NCBI GenBank assembly: GCA_020633465.1
Contig: JACKDN010000022.1
Span: 1-64,000 of the forward strand
DNA from: Myxococcales bacterium
Lineage (GTDB): Bacteria; Myxococcota_A; Bradymonadia; UBA7976; UBA1532
Direction: 5' to 3'
DNA: 64,000 nucleotides
Part shown: piece after piece, positions 53,226 to 62,347 of the stretch
Layout of the letters: every line of letters starts with the position of its first letter
Position numbering within the stretch: position 1 is the stretch's first letter
Notes under the pieces: generated by a model
The model's input: the letters and a program-made list of their open reading frames with translations, nothing else
Databases searched by the model: none
What the model was told of the DNA's origin: nothing
Position numbers and translations under genes: made by a program

Positions 53226-56200
53226 GTGCGCCGCCCGGTCACCGTGGCGATGAGCCTGGTGGCCCTGGGCGTGGTCGGCTTCATCGCCGCGCGCGCCCTG
53301 CCGGTGCAGCTGCTGCCCAGCGGCTTCGATCCGCCCTTCCTGTGGGTCGAGGTGCCGACGCTGCCCGCGGCGCCGACCGACCACGCGCGCAGCATCGCCG
53401 AGCCCCTCGAGGACGGCTTCGCCACCCTGCCCGGCCTGTCCGAGCTGCGCGCGCACGTGCGCAGCACCTCGGTGGGCTTCCTGCTGCGCCTCGACCCGTA
53501 CACGGACGTCGAGCTGACCCACAGCCGCGTGCGCGATCGGCTGGACCGCGTGCTGCCGACGCTGCCCCCGGGATCGCGCGAGGCCTTCATCTGGCGGCAC
53601 GATCCCAACGCCGAGCCGGTGGTCATCCTCGGCGTCACCTGGCCCGAGGGCGTCGACGACCCCTACCCGATCCTGCGCGACCAGCTGCTGCGGCCCATCG
53701 AGCGGCTGGCCGGCGTCAGCAGCGTCGGCCTGCGCGGCGTCGAGGCGCGCGAGGTGCGCATCGAGCTCGACGAGGGCGCCGCGCGCGCCCACGGGGTCGA
53801 CCACGGCGCCCTGGTGCGGGCGCTCGAGCGGGACAACTTCACGCTGCCCCTCGGCACCCTCGAAGAGGCGGGGCAGCGCGTGCTGGTGCGGGCGGTGGCG
53901 CGCTACGCGGGCCTCGACGACGTCCGGCGCGTGCCGGTGGCCGAGGGGGTCGCCCTCGGCGACGTGGCGACGGTGCACTTCGGCACCGATCCCGATCCCG
54001 AGATCCACCGCATCAACGGCGCCGACGGCGCCTCGCTGGTGATCTACAAGGAGGCCAACGCCAACACGATCGACGTGTGCGAGGCGGTGGCGGCCCGCGC
54101 GGCCGAGCGGCTGGCGAAGGATCCCAAGCTCGAGGGCTTCGAGCTGTTCCCGCTGTTCGACCAGGGCGCCTACATCGCCCAGAGCATCGACCAGCTGTGG
54201 CGCGCCGCGCTGTTCGGCGGCGCGCTGGCCGTCGTCGTGCTGTTCGCCTTCCTGCGCTCGCTGGCGATGACCGCGCTGGTGACCGTCGCCATCCCCCTGT
54301 GCCTCTTGGGCACGGTGGTGGTGCTGTACTTCCTCGGCGACTCGCTGAACGTGATGTCGATGATGGGCCTGATGTTGTCGGTGGGCATGGTGGTCGACAA
54401 CGCCATCGTCGTGCTCGAGAACATCGACCGCCGTCGGCGCCTGGGCGAGTCGGCCGCCGACGCCGCGGTGAGCGGCGCGGGTGAGGTGGCGCTGGCGATC
54501 ACGCTGGCGACGCTGACCACGATGGTGGTGTTCCTGCCGATGGTGCTGCTGGGCGCCCAGCCGATGGTCGCGTTCTACCTGGGCAAGATCGGCTTCCCCG
54601 TGTGCTACGCCCTGCTGACCAGCCTGGGCGTGGCCCTGATCTACATCCCCAGCGTCGCGCGTCGGCTGCCGGTGGCGGGGGCGGCCACCGGGGGCGTGCT
54701 GTTCCAGAAGCTGCAGTGGCTCTACGGGGCGACCCTGGGCTGGGCCCTGCGCCACCGGCTGGCCGCCGCGCTGATCATCCTCGGCTTCGTCGCCAGCGCG
54801 GCCATCCCCTGGGCCAACGTGAAGCGCGTCGATCGCATCGAGGGCGGCCTGGACGCCGTCACCGTGCGCATCTCGGGCCCGCCCAACGGCAACCCGGCCG
54901 ATCTGGACAAGCTGGTGCGCGCCTTCGAGGCCGACGTGCTGGCGGCGCGCGAGAAGCTCGAGGTGCAGACGGTGCTGGCCGAGCGCGGCTGGTCGAAGGA
55001 GCAGGTGCGCGTGCGGCTGTTCCTCGTCGACCTCGACGAGCGGGTGCGCGAGCGGCGCGAGGTGATCGCCGACATCGAGGCCCTGCTGCCGAAGGCGCCC
55101 GGCTACGACACGCGCATCGGCTGGCGCGGCGGGCGCGGCGGCGGCGAGGAGGGCGGGCTGGCGCTCGGCGTGTCGGGGCCCGACGCCGACGTCGCCGCCG
55201 AGCTGGCCGAGGCGCTGGCCGAGGATCTCGAGCGGCTGCCGGGCGTCGACCAGGCCGCCCTCGACGACGAGGAGGCCGCGACCGAGCTGCGGTTCCGCGT
55301 CGATCGCGATCGGACGGCGCGCGCCGGCCTGACGCCCTTCGCGGTGGGCGCGACCCTCGACTACGGCCTGCGCGGGCGGCCCCTGCCCGACCTGGTCGTC
55401 GGCGGCCAGCGCGTGCCGGTGCACGTGGGGCTGGCGCCGGACTCGGCGCAGGATCCCGCGGCGCTGGGCCGGCTGCCCGTCCGCTCGCTGGCCGCGCCGG
55501 CCGATCCCGGCGTGCCGCTCGACCGCCTGGCCAGCGGCACGCCGGCGCCGGGCTACGGCAAGCTGGTGCGCCGCGACCGACGCACGACGGTCGAGGTGCG
55601 GGTGACCGGCGACGAGGCCGCGCTGTTCGACACGCTGCAGGCCGCCATGGCCCGCCTGGCCCTGCCGCCCGACTATCGTGTCGACTTCGGCGTCCGCTTC
55701 GACGAGCGCGACCAGAACGAAGAGGGCGGCCTGTCGGCGGTGCTGATGGCCATCTGCCTCGTGTTCCTGCTGATGGGCGTGCTGTTCGAGAGCGTGCTGC
55801 TGCCCTTCGCCATCCTGTGCTCGGTGCCGGTGGCGTTCGGCGGCGTCGCCTGGATGCTCGGCCTCACCGGCACCCCGCTCGACATCATGGCCATCGTCGG
55901 CTGCGTCGTGCTCGTGGGCGTCGTGGTCAACAACGGCATCGTCCTGGTCGATCAGGTGCAGCAGCGCCGCGCGATGGGCGAGCACCGCACGGACGCGCTC
56001 GTCGAGGCCGGCCGGCAGCGCGTCCGCCCCATCCTGATGACCGCGCTGACCACCATCGGCGGCCTCGTGCCGATGGCCGTCGGGCAGGCGTCGCTGCTGG
56101 GGCTCGAGTACGCGCCGCTGGGCCGCGTAGTCATCGGCGGGCTCATCGCCGGCACCGGCCTGACGCTCTTCGCGGTGCCCCTGCTCTACAGCCTGCTCGA

Positions 56201-56267
56201 CGATCTGCGGCACCTGCCGCACCGCGGCCGCCTGCTCTTCGGCCGCCGCCCCGCCACCGACCCCTGA
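53226..56267 (+). CDS. RND-family efflux transporter, permease subunit
   Basis: This is a 1013-residue inner-membrane proton-driven exporter. The N-terminal helix is followed by the porter domain, then helices 2-6. GLMLSVGMVVDNAIVVLENI is the conserved helix-4 region with its buried acidic residue, and a matching second half contains VGVVVNNGIVLVDQVQQRRA and RVRPILMTALTTIGGLVPMA. GTG 53226 is an acceptable start. However, codons back to CTG 53199 read LTGGLPGLAVRRPVTVAM, the usual RND lead, so the protein may start at a CTG overlapping the previous stop. No periplasmic adaptor gene is adjacent. The TolC-like partner is divergent. Motifs fit the HAE1/antibiotic rather than heavy-metal branch, but the substrate is unknown. 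Confidence 0.9.
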   Translation: MRRPVTVAMSLVALGVVGFIAARALPVQLLPSGFDPPFLWVEVPTLPAAPTDHARSIAEPLEDGFATLPGLSELRAHVRSTSVGFLLRLDPYTDVELTHSRVRDRLDRVLPTLPPGSREAFIWRHDPNAEPVVILGVTWPEGVDDPYPILRDQLLRPIERLAGVSSVGLRGVEAREVRIELDEGAARAHGVDHGALVRALERDNFTLPLGTLEEAGQRVLVRAVARYAGLDDVRRVPVAEGVALGDVATVHFGTDPDPEIHRINGADGASLVIYKEANANTIDVCEAVAARAAERLAKDPKLEGFELFPLFDQGAYIAQSIDQLWRAALFGGALAVVVLFAFLRSLAMTALVTVAIPLCLLGTVVVLYFLGDSLNVMSMMGLMLSVGMVVDNAIVVLENIDRRRRLGESAADAAVSGAGEVALAITLATLTTMVVFLPMVLLGAQPMVAFYLGKIGFPVCYALLTSLGVALIYIPSVARRLPVAGAATGGVLFQKLQWLYGATLGWALRHRLAAALIILGFVASAAIPWANVKRVDRIEGGLDAVTVRISGPPNGNPADLDKLVRAFEADVLAAREKLEVQTVLAERGWSKEQVRVRLFLVDLDERVRERREVIADIEALLPKAPGYDTRIGWRGGRGGGEEGGLALGVSGPDADVAAELAEALAEDLERLPGVDQAALDDEEAATELRFRVDRDRTARAGLTPFAVGATLDYGLRGRPLPDLVVGGQRVPVHVGLAPDSAQDPAALGRLPVRSLAAPADPGVPLDRLASGTPAPGYGKLVRRDRRTTVEVRVTGDEAALFDTLQAAMARLALPPDYRVDFGVRFDERDQNEEGGLSAVLMAICLVFLLMGVLFESVLLPFAILCSVPVAFGGVAWMLGLTGTPLDIMAIVGCVVLVGVVVNNGIVLVDQVQQRRAMGEHRTDALVEAGRQRVRPILMTALTTIGGLVPMAVGQASLLGLEYAPLGRVVIGGLIAGTGLTLFAVPLLYSLLDDLRHLPHRGRLLFGRRPATDP

Positions 56268-56271
56268 TCGG

Positions 56272-58488
56272 CTACTTGCGCTTGCCCCGCTTGCGCTTGC
56301 GCGGCGCCGGCTTCTCGGGCGCGCCCTCGGGCAGCTTGGCGCCGGTGAGGCCCCGGGCCAGGTGGTACAGGTGGTGGTCGGCGTAGCGCAAGAGCAGCTC
56401 GCGCAGGCGCGGAGCTTCGGGGTGCACGTCGTAGACGTTGTCGCGCTCGAGCGGATCGGCGGCCAGATCGTACAGCTCGAAGTAGTTCTCGCTGATGCGA
56501 TAGATCAGCTTCAGATCGCCCAGCCGCACGCCCACCTGGTGGCCAGCGTAGTTCGAGTCGGGGAACACCTCGAGGAACACCGGCTCGAGCGGCGCGGCCT
56601 CGCCGGTGCGCACCTCGTCGGCGCGGCTGCGCCCGGTGAAGGTGCGCGGGATGGCGATGCCCAGCAGGTCGAGGATCGTCGGCGCCACCTCCAGGTGCCC
56701 GATGGGGCCCTCGATCGTGCGGTGCCCGACGCCCGGCACGTGCACGATCAGCGGCACGTGCGTCATCTCCTCGTACAGGGTGCTGCCGTGGAACCGGTGG
56801 CCGTGATCGAGGAACTCGTCGCCGTGGTCGGCGGTGACGACGAACACCGTCTTCGACCACAGCCCGCGATCCTTCAGCCCCTGCACCAGCCGCCCGACGT
56901 GGCGGTCGGTGTAGCGCAGGAGCGCCTCGTAGCGCGCCTTGTCGCTCGAGTCGGCGGCGGGCTCCTCGGGCACCTCGAAGTAGGGGTCGTGGGGATCGTA
57001 GTAGTGCCCCCACAGGAACATCGACTCGCCGCCCTTCAGCTGCCCCGCCTGGAAGGCGTCGACGTGCTTCAACAGCCCGTCGGTCAGGTGGGCCGACCCC
57101 GGCTTGGCGCCGTGCACCGTGAAGTGGCTGGTGTCGTAGTTGGCCACCATCGCGCCCTGCCGCAGGCCGCGGACGAAGAAGATGGTGACGTTGGCGAAGA
57201 GGCCGGTGTGGAAGCCCGCCTGGCGCAGCACCTCGGTCAGCAGCACCTCGCCCGCCACCGGCGTCTGATCGCGGCCCATGTGCAGGCGGCTGGGCATCTT
57301 GCTCGCCAGCAGCGCCGGGATCGACCAGTAGGTGGCCGCGCTGTGCGCGTACGCGTTCGTGAACTCGACGCTCTCGGCCGCCAGCTTCCGCAGCTCGGGC
57401 ATGTGCTGCAGGCTCAGGTCGTAGCGCACCGCGTCGAGGGTGACGAGCACCACGTTCCAGCGCTGGCGCTCACCGGGCGGATCGCGCTGCACGCCGCCGA
57501 TCGGATCCTCGGCCAGCACCAGATCGGCGCCGGTGCAGTTCTGGTCGACGCCGTCGCCGGGGGCATCGTAGACGCCGGGCCGGATCGAGGGATCCGTGTC
57601 GTCGCAGTCGCCGCCGGCGAACAGGCGGGGCACGCCGTCGCCGTCCCCGTCGCCCAGGCGCCCCAGCCGGCGCGACACCTTGCCGGCCAGCAGCGTGTCG
57701 CGATCCAGCGCCAGCAGGCGCCGCTGGCTGTCACCCAGCGCCGCGGCCGACCAGCCGAAGCCCGCGCCGAACACCGCCGCCAGCGCGCCCGCGGCGAGCA
57801 GCCACGCGACGCCGCGCGGCCGACGGCCGGTCCAGACGACGAAGCCGATCAGGCTGACCCCCCACAGCAGCGCCAGGCGCGCCGGCCGAAGGTCGACCGT
57901 GTGCAGCTCCTTCAGCACCACCGGCGCAAGGAAGGCGCCGACGAACAGCGCCGCCAGCGTCCAAGCGGCCGCGCCGCGCGGCGTCGTCGGATCGACCCAG
58001 CGGGGCACCCGCCCCCGCACCCGGCCGAGCGCCCGCGCCAGCGCGCCCACGATCGGCCCGGCCAGCGCGGTCAGCCCGACGACGATGCCCGCCGCCACCA
58101 GCCCCGCGCCCAGCCCCTGGTAGACGGGCCGGCGGAACAGCTTCACGAACTTCGTCGTGGCGCCCTGGACGCCCAGCACCAGCACCACCAGCGCCACCAG
58201 CCCGAAGAGCACCCAGGCCGCCACCCGCGCGGGATCCGGCGGCGGCGCGTCCCCCCGCCCCCAGCGCCACCCGCCGCGCACGCCGTCGGCGCCGATCACC
58301 AGCGTCGCGCCGCCCAGCCACAGCGGCAGCCCCAACAGCCCCGCCACCGCCAGCGCGAAGCCCAGCGCCTGCCCGGCGCTGCCCAACCGCGTATCGCCGA
58401 GCGCCAACGTGCGCGCCACCTCGAACACCACCACCAGGGCGGCGGCGAAGGCGGCCGGCGCCGCGTAGCGCACCAGTCGCTGCATCAT
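56272..58488 (-). CDS. Membrane sulfatase / alkaline-phosphatase-superfamily protein
   Basis: This 738-residue protein has about seven membrane helices in the first 250 residues. A Ca-binding, MopE-like segment follows at about 280-325 (DGDGDGVPRLFAGGDCDDTD, then a Gly-Asp-Gly-Val-Asp-Gln-Asn-Cys turn). The catalytic domain has NVVLVTLDAVRYDLS (metal Asp), TYWSIPALLASKMPSRLHMG (nucleophile region), FLWGHYYDPHDPYF, FVVTADHGDEFLDHGHRFHG and the later YELYDLAADPLERDNV region. The family includes sulfatases and phosphoethanolamine or phosphoglycerol transferases. The nucleophile Ser/Thr cannot be fixed and no formylglycine CxPxR is obvious, so transferase activity is equally likely. The start ATG 58488 is six bases after the stop of the AgmX-like gene. 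It ends in a Lys/Arg-rich tail. Confidence 0.82.
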   Translation of the reverse strand: MMQRLVRYAAPAAFAAALVVVFEVARTLALGDTRLGSAGQALGFALAVAGLLGLPLWLGGATLVIGADGVRGGWRWGRGDAPPPDPARVAAWVLFGLVALVVLVLGVQGATTKFVKLFRRPVYQGLGAGLVAAGIVVGLTALAGPIVGALARALGRVRGRVPRWVDPTTPRGAAAWTLAALFVGAFLAPVVLKELHTVDLRPARLALLWGVSLIGFVVWTGRRPRGVAWLLAAGALAAVFGAGFGWSAAALGDSQRRLLALDRDTLLAGKVSRRLGRLGDGDGDGVPRLFAGGDCDDTDPSIRPGVYDAPGDGVDQNCTGADLVLAEDPIGGVQRDPPGERQRWNVVLVTLDAVRYDLSLQHMPELRKLAAESVEFTNAYAHSAATYWSIPALLASKMPSRLHMGRDQTPVAGEVLLTEVLRQAGFHTGLFANVTIFFVRGLRQGAMVANYDTSHFTVHGAKPGSAHLTDGLLKHVDAFQAGQLKGGESMFLWGHYYDPHDPYFEVPEEPAADSSDKARYEALLRYTDRHVGRLVQGLKDRGLWSKTVFVVTADHGDEFLDHGHRFHGSTLYEEMTHVPLIVHVPGVGHRTIEGPIGHLEVAPTILDLLGIAIPRTFTGRSRADEVRTGEAAPLEPVFLEVFPDSNYAGHQVGVRLGDLKLIYRISENYFELYDLAADPLERDNVYDVHPEAPRLRELLLRYADHHLYHLARGLTGAKLPEGAPEKPAPRKRKRGKRK

Positions 58489-58494
58489 CGCGTC

Positions 58495-59070
58495 CTATTG
58501 AACTCGCAGATCGAAGGGATACTTGATCACCTGCACGCCGCCGGGCGGCGGCGGGAAGCGCCAGCGGTGCGCGCGCGCGCGCAGGCAGCTGCCCACCGAC
58601 TTGTCGCTCAGCGTGTCCTGCACCACCGCGGTGGCCGTCGGGGCGCCGTCGCGGCCCAGCGTCCACTGCAACACGATGCGGCCCGCCACCGAGGGATCCT
58701 TCAGCGCCACCTGGCCGTAGCAGTGCTCGACGTCGCGCATGTTCGAGCGGATGGTCTGCATCGGCGAGGTCGGCCCCGCGGGCGCCTTGCGGGCGGCCGG
58801 CCGGTCGGCCTTCATCACCGGGCGCTTGCGCGCCGGGCGCCGCGGCTTCTTGGCGGCGGCCACCTTCTCGGGGGGCGGATCGACCACCTCGAGCCCGCCG
58901 TCGGGCAGCATGATCTCGATCTGGGGCTCACCCATCGTGATGGTGATCGGCCGCATGTCCGGCGGGGCGGCGTCGACGGGCGGCGGCGCCGCGTCGGGCG
59001 CCGCCGGCGCCGGCTCCTCCTTGCACGCGCCCAGCGCGACGGCCAGCACGCACACCATCGCCCGCGTCAT
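58495..59070 (-). CDS. AgmX/PglI C-terminal-domain lipoprotein
   Basis: This 191-residue lipoprotein has lipobox LAVALGAC (C16), followed by CKEEPAPAAPDAAPPPVD and a Lys/Arg/Pro-rich linker. The last 90 residues (SNMRDVEHCYGQVALKDP, GRIVLQWTLGRDGAPTATAV, SCLRARAHRWRFPPPPGG) are the domain first seen in the gliding-motility proteins AgmX and PglI of myxobacteria, a TonB-C-like fold. This places the organism near Myxococcota. Its ATG overlaps the TPR gene stop by four bases. It may connect an energised inner-membrane complex to the outer membrane. No TonB box or Exb genes are nearby. Confidence 0.82.
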   Translation of the reverse strand: MTRAMVCVLAVALGACKEEPAPAAPDAAPPPVDAAPPDMRPITITMGEPQIEIMLPDGGLEVVDPPPEKVAAAKKPRRPARKRPVMKADRPAARKAPAGPTSPMQTIRSNMRDVEHCYGQVALKDPSVAGRIVLQWTLGRDGAPTATAVVQDTLSDKSVGSCLRARAHRWRFPPPPGGVQVIKYPFDLRVQ

Positions 59071-60224
59071 CCCTCGTCCTCCTGCCCCCAGCGGAACGCG
59101 CGCACCTGCGGGTGCTGCCGATACCACCCCAGGATGCCCTCGGCCTGCCCGTCGGCGCCGCGCGCCGCGTACGCCTCGACCAGCTCCTGCGCCACCCGCG
59201 CCCCGTTGGGATCGACGAAGGCCGGCCCGACCGAGAAGCCGGGCCAGTCGCCGTCCTGCGGCGCGTCGGGATCGCGCTCCAGCCGCGCGTAGGGCTCGAC
59301 CCGGTACCAGGGCACGGCGCAGCGGTTCACGAAGCCCACCAGATCCGGCTCCTTGGGCGTGGGATCCCCGGTCGGCACCAGCCCCAGCGCCAGGTGCATC
59401 ACCCGCGCGCCGGCCTCGCGCCAAGGCCGCGACAGCGACGCCGCCTCCACGGGCCCCTTCACCACGGCGCTGCACAGCAGCACCCGCGCGCCCGCCTCGG
59501 GCGTGGGCAGGCGCGGCACCCCCAGGATGCGCGCCACCGCGTCGGCCACCGGCCCGTGGTGCGCGCCCTGCCCGACGACGCCGTCGAAGGTCCACTTGCG
59601 CCGCCGCACCAACGCCACGAAGCGGCCGATGGTCGAGGCGGCGTGGCGCGGCGTCAGCAGCAGATAGCGCGACCCGACCAGGCGCAGCCCGCCGTCGCCC
59701 AGGGTGCCCAGCACCACCGTCCCGCCGAACAGGTAGCGCACCGTGCGCAGATCGTCGACGCGCCGGTCGGCGCCGAACTCGCGGTAGCGCGGCAGCGCGT
59801 CGAGCAGCTGCTTGGCGCTCTCGTCCTCTTCCACCTTCTTCAGCTCGGCGGCCGCCTCGTCGTAGCGCCCCAGGGCCAGCAGCATGCGGCCCAGGTTCAC
59901 GCGCACGTGGGGATCGCCCCCGTCGACCACCTGCCGATAGTCGGCCAGCGCGTCCTCGAAGCGGCGCAGCCGCCCGTTGACGTAGGCGCGCCACTCGATC
60001 ACCTGCGGGTCGTCGCCGAAGCCGGCGGCCGTGTCGAGCAGCGCCAGGGCCTCTTCGTGCCGCCCGCGCGTCGCCTCGATGCGCGCCAGCGCCAGGTAGG
60101 GCTCGGGGAAGGTGGCCTGCATGTCGCACGCGCGCCGGTAGGCCTCGATGGCCTCGGGGATGCGCTCCTGCAGCTCGAACTGCCGCCCCCGCTCGAAGTG
60201 CTTGCGCGCCAGCTGCTGGATCAC
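59067..60224 (-). CDS. TPR-repeat protein of unknown function
   Basis: This 385-residue cytoplasmic protein starts at GTG 60224, overlapping the NodB-like gene stop (GTGA). Residues 1-125 form about four tetratricopeptide repeats (ARKHFERGRQFELQERIPEA, FPEPYLALARIEATRGRHEE, RLRRFEDALADYRQV, MLLALGRYDEAAAELKKVEE). The C-terminal 250 residues are an unrecognised alpha/beta domain with VRYLFGGTVVLGTLGDGG, YLLLTPRHAASTIGRFVAL and ILGVPRLPTPEAG. They could be a nucleotide- or sugar-linked fold, but no catalytic motif is clear. Context between a polysaccharide-deacetylase-like lipoprotein and an AgmX-like lipoprotein suggests a scaffold in an envelope complex. Confidence 0.72.
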   Translation of the reverse strand: MIQQLARKHFERGRQFELQERIPEAIEAYRRACDMQATFPEPYLALARIEATRGRHEEALALLDTAAGFGDDPQVIEWRAYVNGRLRRFEDALADYRQVVDGGDPHVRVNLGRMLLALGRYDEAAAELKKVEEDESAKQLLDALPRYREFGADRRVDDLRTVRYLFGGTVVLGTLGDGGLRLVGSRYLLLTPRHAASTIGRFVALVRRRKWTFDGVVGQGAHHGPVADAVARILGVPRLPTPEAGARVLLCSAVVKGPVEAASLSRPWREAGARVMHLALGLVPTGDPTPKEPDLVGFVNRCAVPWYRVEPYARLERDPDAPQDGDWPGFSVGPAFVDPNGARVAQELVEAYAARGADGQAEGILGWYRQHPQVRAFRWGQEDEG

Positions 60225-62166
60225 CGCGCGCCCTCCGCCGCCGGCGGCTGCACCTCGACCAGCGGCGCCGCGTCGAAGGTGGGCACCGCCACGCCCGGCG
60301 GCACGGCGATGCGCAGCGTCTGCCGGCCCAGCACGTCGCCGTCGACCTCGACCACGCCGCCCGGCCGCAGGTAGTGGGGCGCCACCAGGCCGCGGGTGAT
60401 GCTGCGGGCCAGCGCCTGCCGCATCGCCGAGCGGCGCGAGGGCGCGTCCCTGGGGGCCTCGGCGCGGGGCGCCCCCCGCACCGGGCGCGCGGCCACCGCC
60501 ACCACGTCGCCGGGCGCCAGGCGACCCCCGGCCCGCAGCACCCCGGCCAGGACCGCCTCGGGGGGCCGGTCGAACGCGGCCCGGCCGTCGGGCCCCAGGC
60601 GCGCCGGATCCGGCCCCGCGCCCGGCCCCATCGGCAGCGCCAGCCACGGGCCCGCGCGCACGAAGCCGTCGGCGGCGCGGGCGGCCGTCTCGAGCCGCGG
60701 CGTGTCGCGCGGTGACCACGCGCGCAAGAACAGGTACTCACCCAGGCTGATCTCGCCGAGCTGCACGAAGCCGCCGACCGCCGCGCGCAGGGCCGCGGCG
60801 TCGTCCAGCTGCGCCGGCGTCAGCGGCCGCGCCACCAGCACGCCGACGGTGCTGCGCGCCTCGACCAGCAGGGGCGCCTCCAGCCCCAGGCCGCCCAGCG
60901 CCCCGGCGACCACCCCCCGCAGGCTCCAGGGCAGCCGCTGCCGCGCCTCGACCCGCACCAGATCGTGCACCGTGGGCAGCACCACCGCGTGGCCGGGCGG
61001 CTCGAGCGCCCGCGCGTCCCGACGCGTCACGCCCTCGGCGCCGACCACCCACCAGGCCGCCCGCCGGCCCCCGGCCGTCGGCGTCACCGGGGCGTCCAGG
61101 CGCGCCGCCGGCACGCTGCGCAGGCAGCCGCCCAGGCCCTCGAAGTCGACCCGCCGGGCCGCGACCGAGGCCAGCGCCGCCGCCGCCCCGCCGAAGAGCT
61201 CGGCCGTGTCGCCGGCGACGCCGGGCAGGGGCACCACCTCGACGCCCCCGTCGGGCAGCGCGCGGTGCACCACCCCCCATCGATCGGCGTCGCCTTCGGC
61301 CTCCGCCGCGTCGTCGCCCAGCCCCAGCGCGCGCCGGCAGCGCGGCGCCAGCCCGGGCCCGCGGTAGCGCACCACCTGCACCGCCGCCCGCGGCGTGATC
61401 TGGGGCCCCAACAGCGCGGGCACCGTGACCGTGCTCAGCCCGGCCGCGGCCAGCGCGTCGGCCAGGCGTGGCACGGCGTCCACCACCGCGCAGTCCACGC
61501 CGCCACCCGGCAGGGCCACGATGTCCCCGTCGCTCAGCTGCCGCGTCGCGGCGGCGGCGATCGCGTCGGCGGCGCCGTCGGCCACGTGGCGGCTCCACAG
61601 CACCGCCGGGCGGTCGACCGACGCGGCCCGACCGACCGTCTCGAGCGTCGCCCGCGTCAACGGCGGGCGCCACAGGGACGGCGCGGCGGCGCCCGGCACG
61701 CCGTGGGCGGCGAGCAGGGCCTGCACCGCTCGGGCGCGCTCGGCCACCGCCCGCCGCAGCGCGGCCGCGTCCTGCCGGACGTCCTCGTCCACGTCGTCGA
61801 CGCGCAGGGCCAGCGCGTGGCCGTCCGCCACCAGCCGCTCGAGGGTGCCGTCGAGGCCCGCCGCGTCGCGCTCGGCGGCGGCGATCAGGCCGGCCTCCGA
61901 CACGAAGAACGTGGCGCGCAGCGGGGCCGCGGCGGGGCCCTCGGCCGCGTCGCCGTGCGGCGCGCGCAGGCGAGGACAGCAGCGGCGCCGTGCAGCGCGT
62001 CGGCGCGTCGAAGGTGAGCGCCACGCGCGGCGGCGCGTCGCCGCTCGTCGGCGCGCCCGCAGCCAGAGATCGTGGAAGACGTCGAGCGGCGAGCTGGGCG
62101 TCGGCGGCGGCGTGGAACCGCACGCCCCGCGAGGGCCGACACCAGCACGAGAGTCCAGGGGCGCAT
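60221..62166 (-). CDS. NodB-like (degenerate polysaccharide deacetylase) lipoprotein, 5' frame breaks
   Basis: The main frame (60221-61903) is intact and continues upstream as APLRATFFVSEAGLIAAAER, the ATFFV strand of NodB-fold deacetylases. Further upstream, in other frames, are LTFDAPT and a lipoprotein start: ATG 62166, MRPWTLVLVSALAG, then ACGSTPPPTPSSPLDVFHDL. Joining these needs three or four single-base corrections between 61945 and 62120, all in G/C runs. The protein would be about 648 residues. The second metal Asp of TFDD is Ala, and the expected metal-binding H-x3-H after the GHALALRVD segment is absent, so deacetylation is doubtful. The remaining 400 residues are unrecognised beta-rich sequence. 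It heads an operon with the TPR and AgmX-like genes. Confidence 0.55.
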
Positions 62167-62347
62167 CGTGGGGAAGCTACGGGGCCGCGCCGCGCCGTGC
62201 AGGTCGCGCGCCGGCCGCCGCCGCGCGCGCGGCGCCGCGCCCTGGCGACGGCGGCGGGTGAGCGGTACCGTACGCCCGGCCGCCACCCGCGCGCCCCGGG
62301 CGCCGGGCGCCGTCGCGGCGGCGGGGCCAACCGGAGGGGTCGACGCG

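Noticed and set aside
53115..56222. Minus-strand open frame of 1035 codons
   Set aside because: It is the shadow of the RND transporter, which has clear family motifs on the plus strand.
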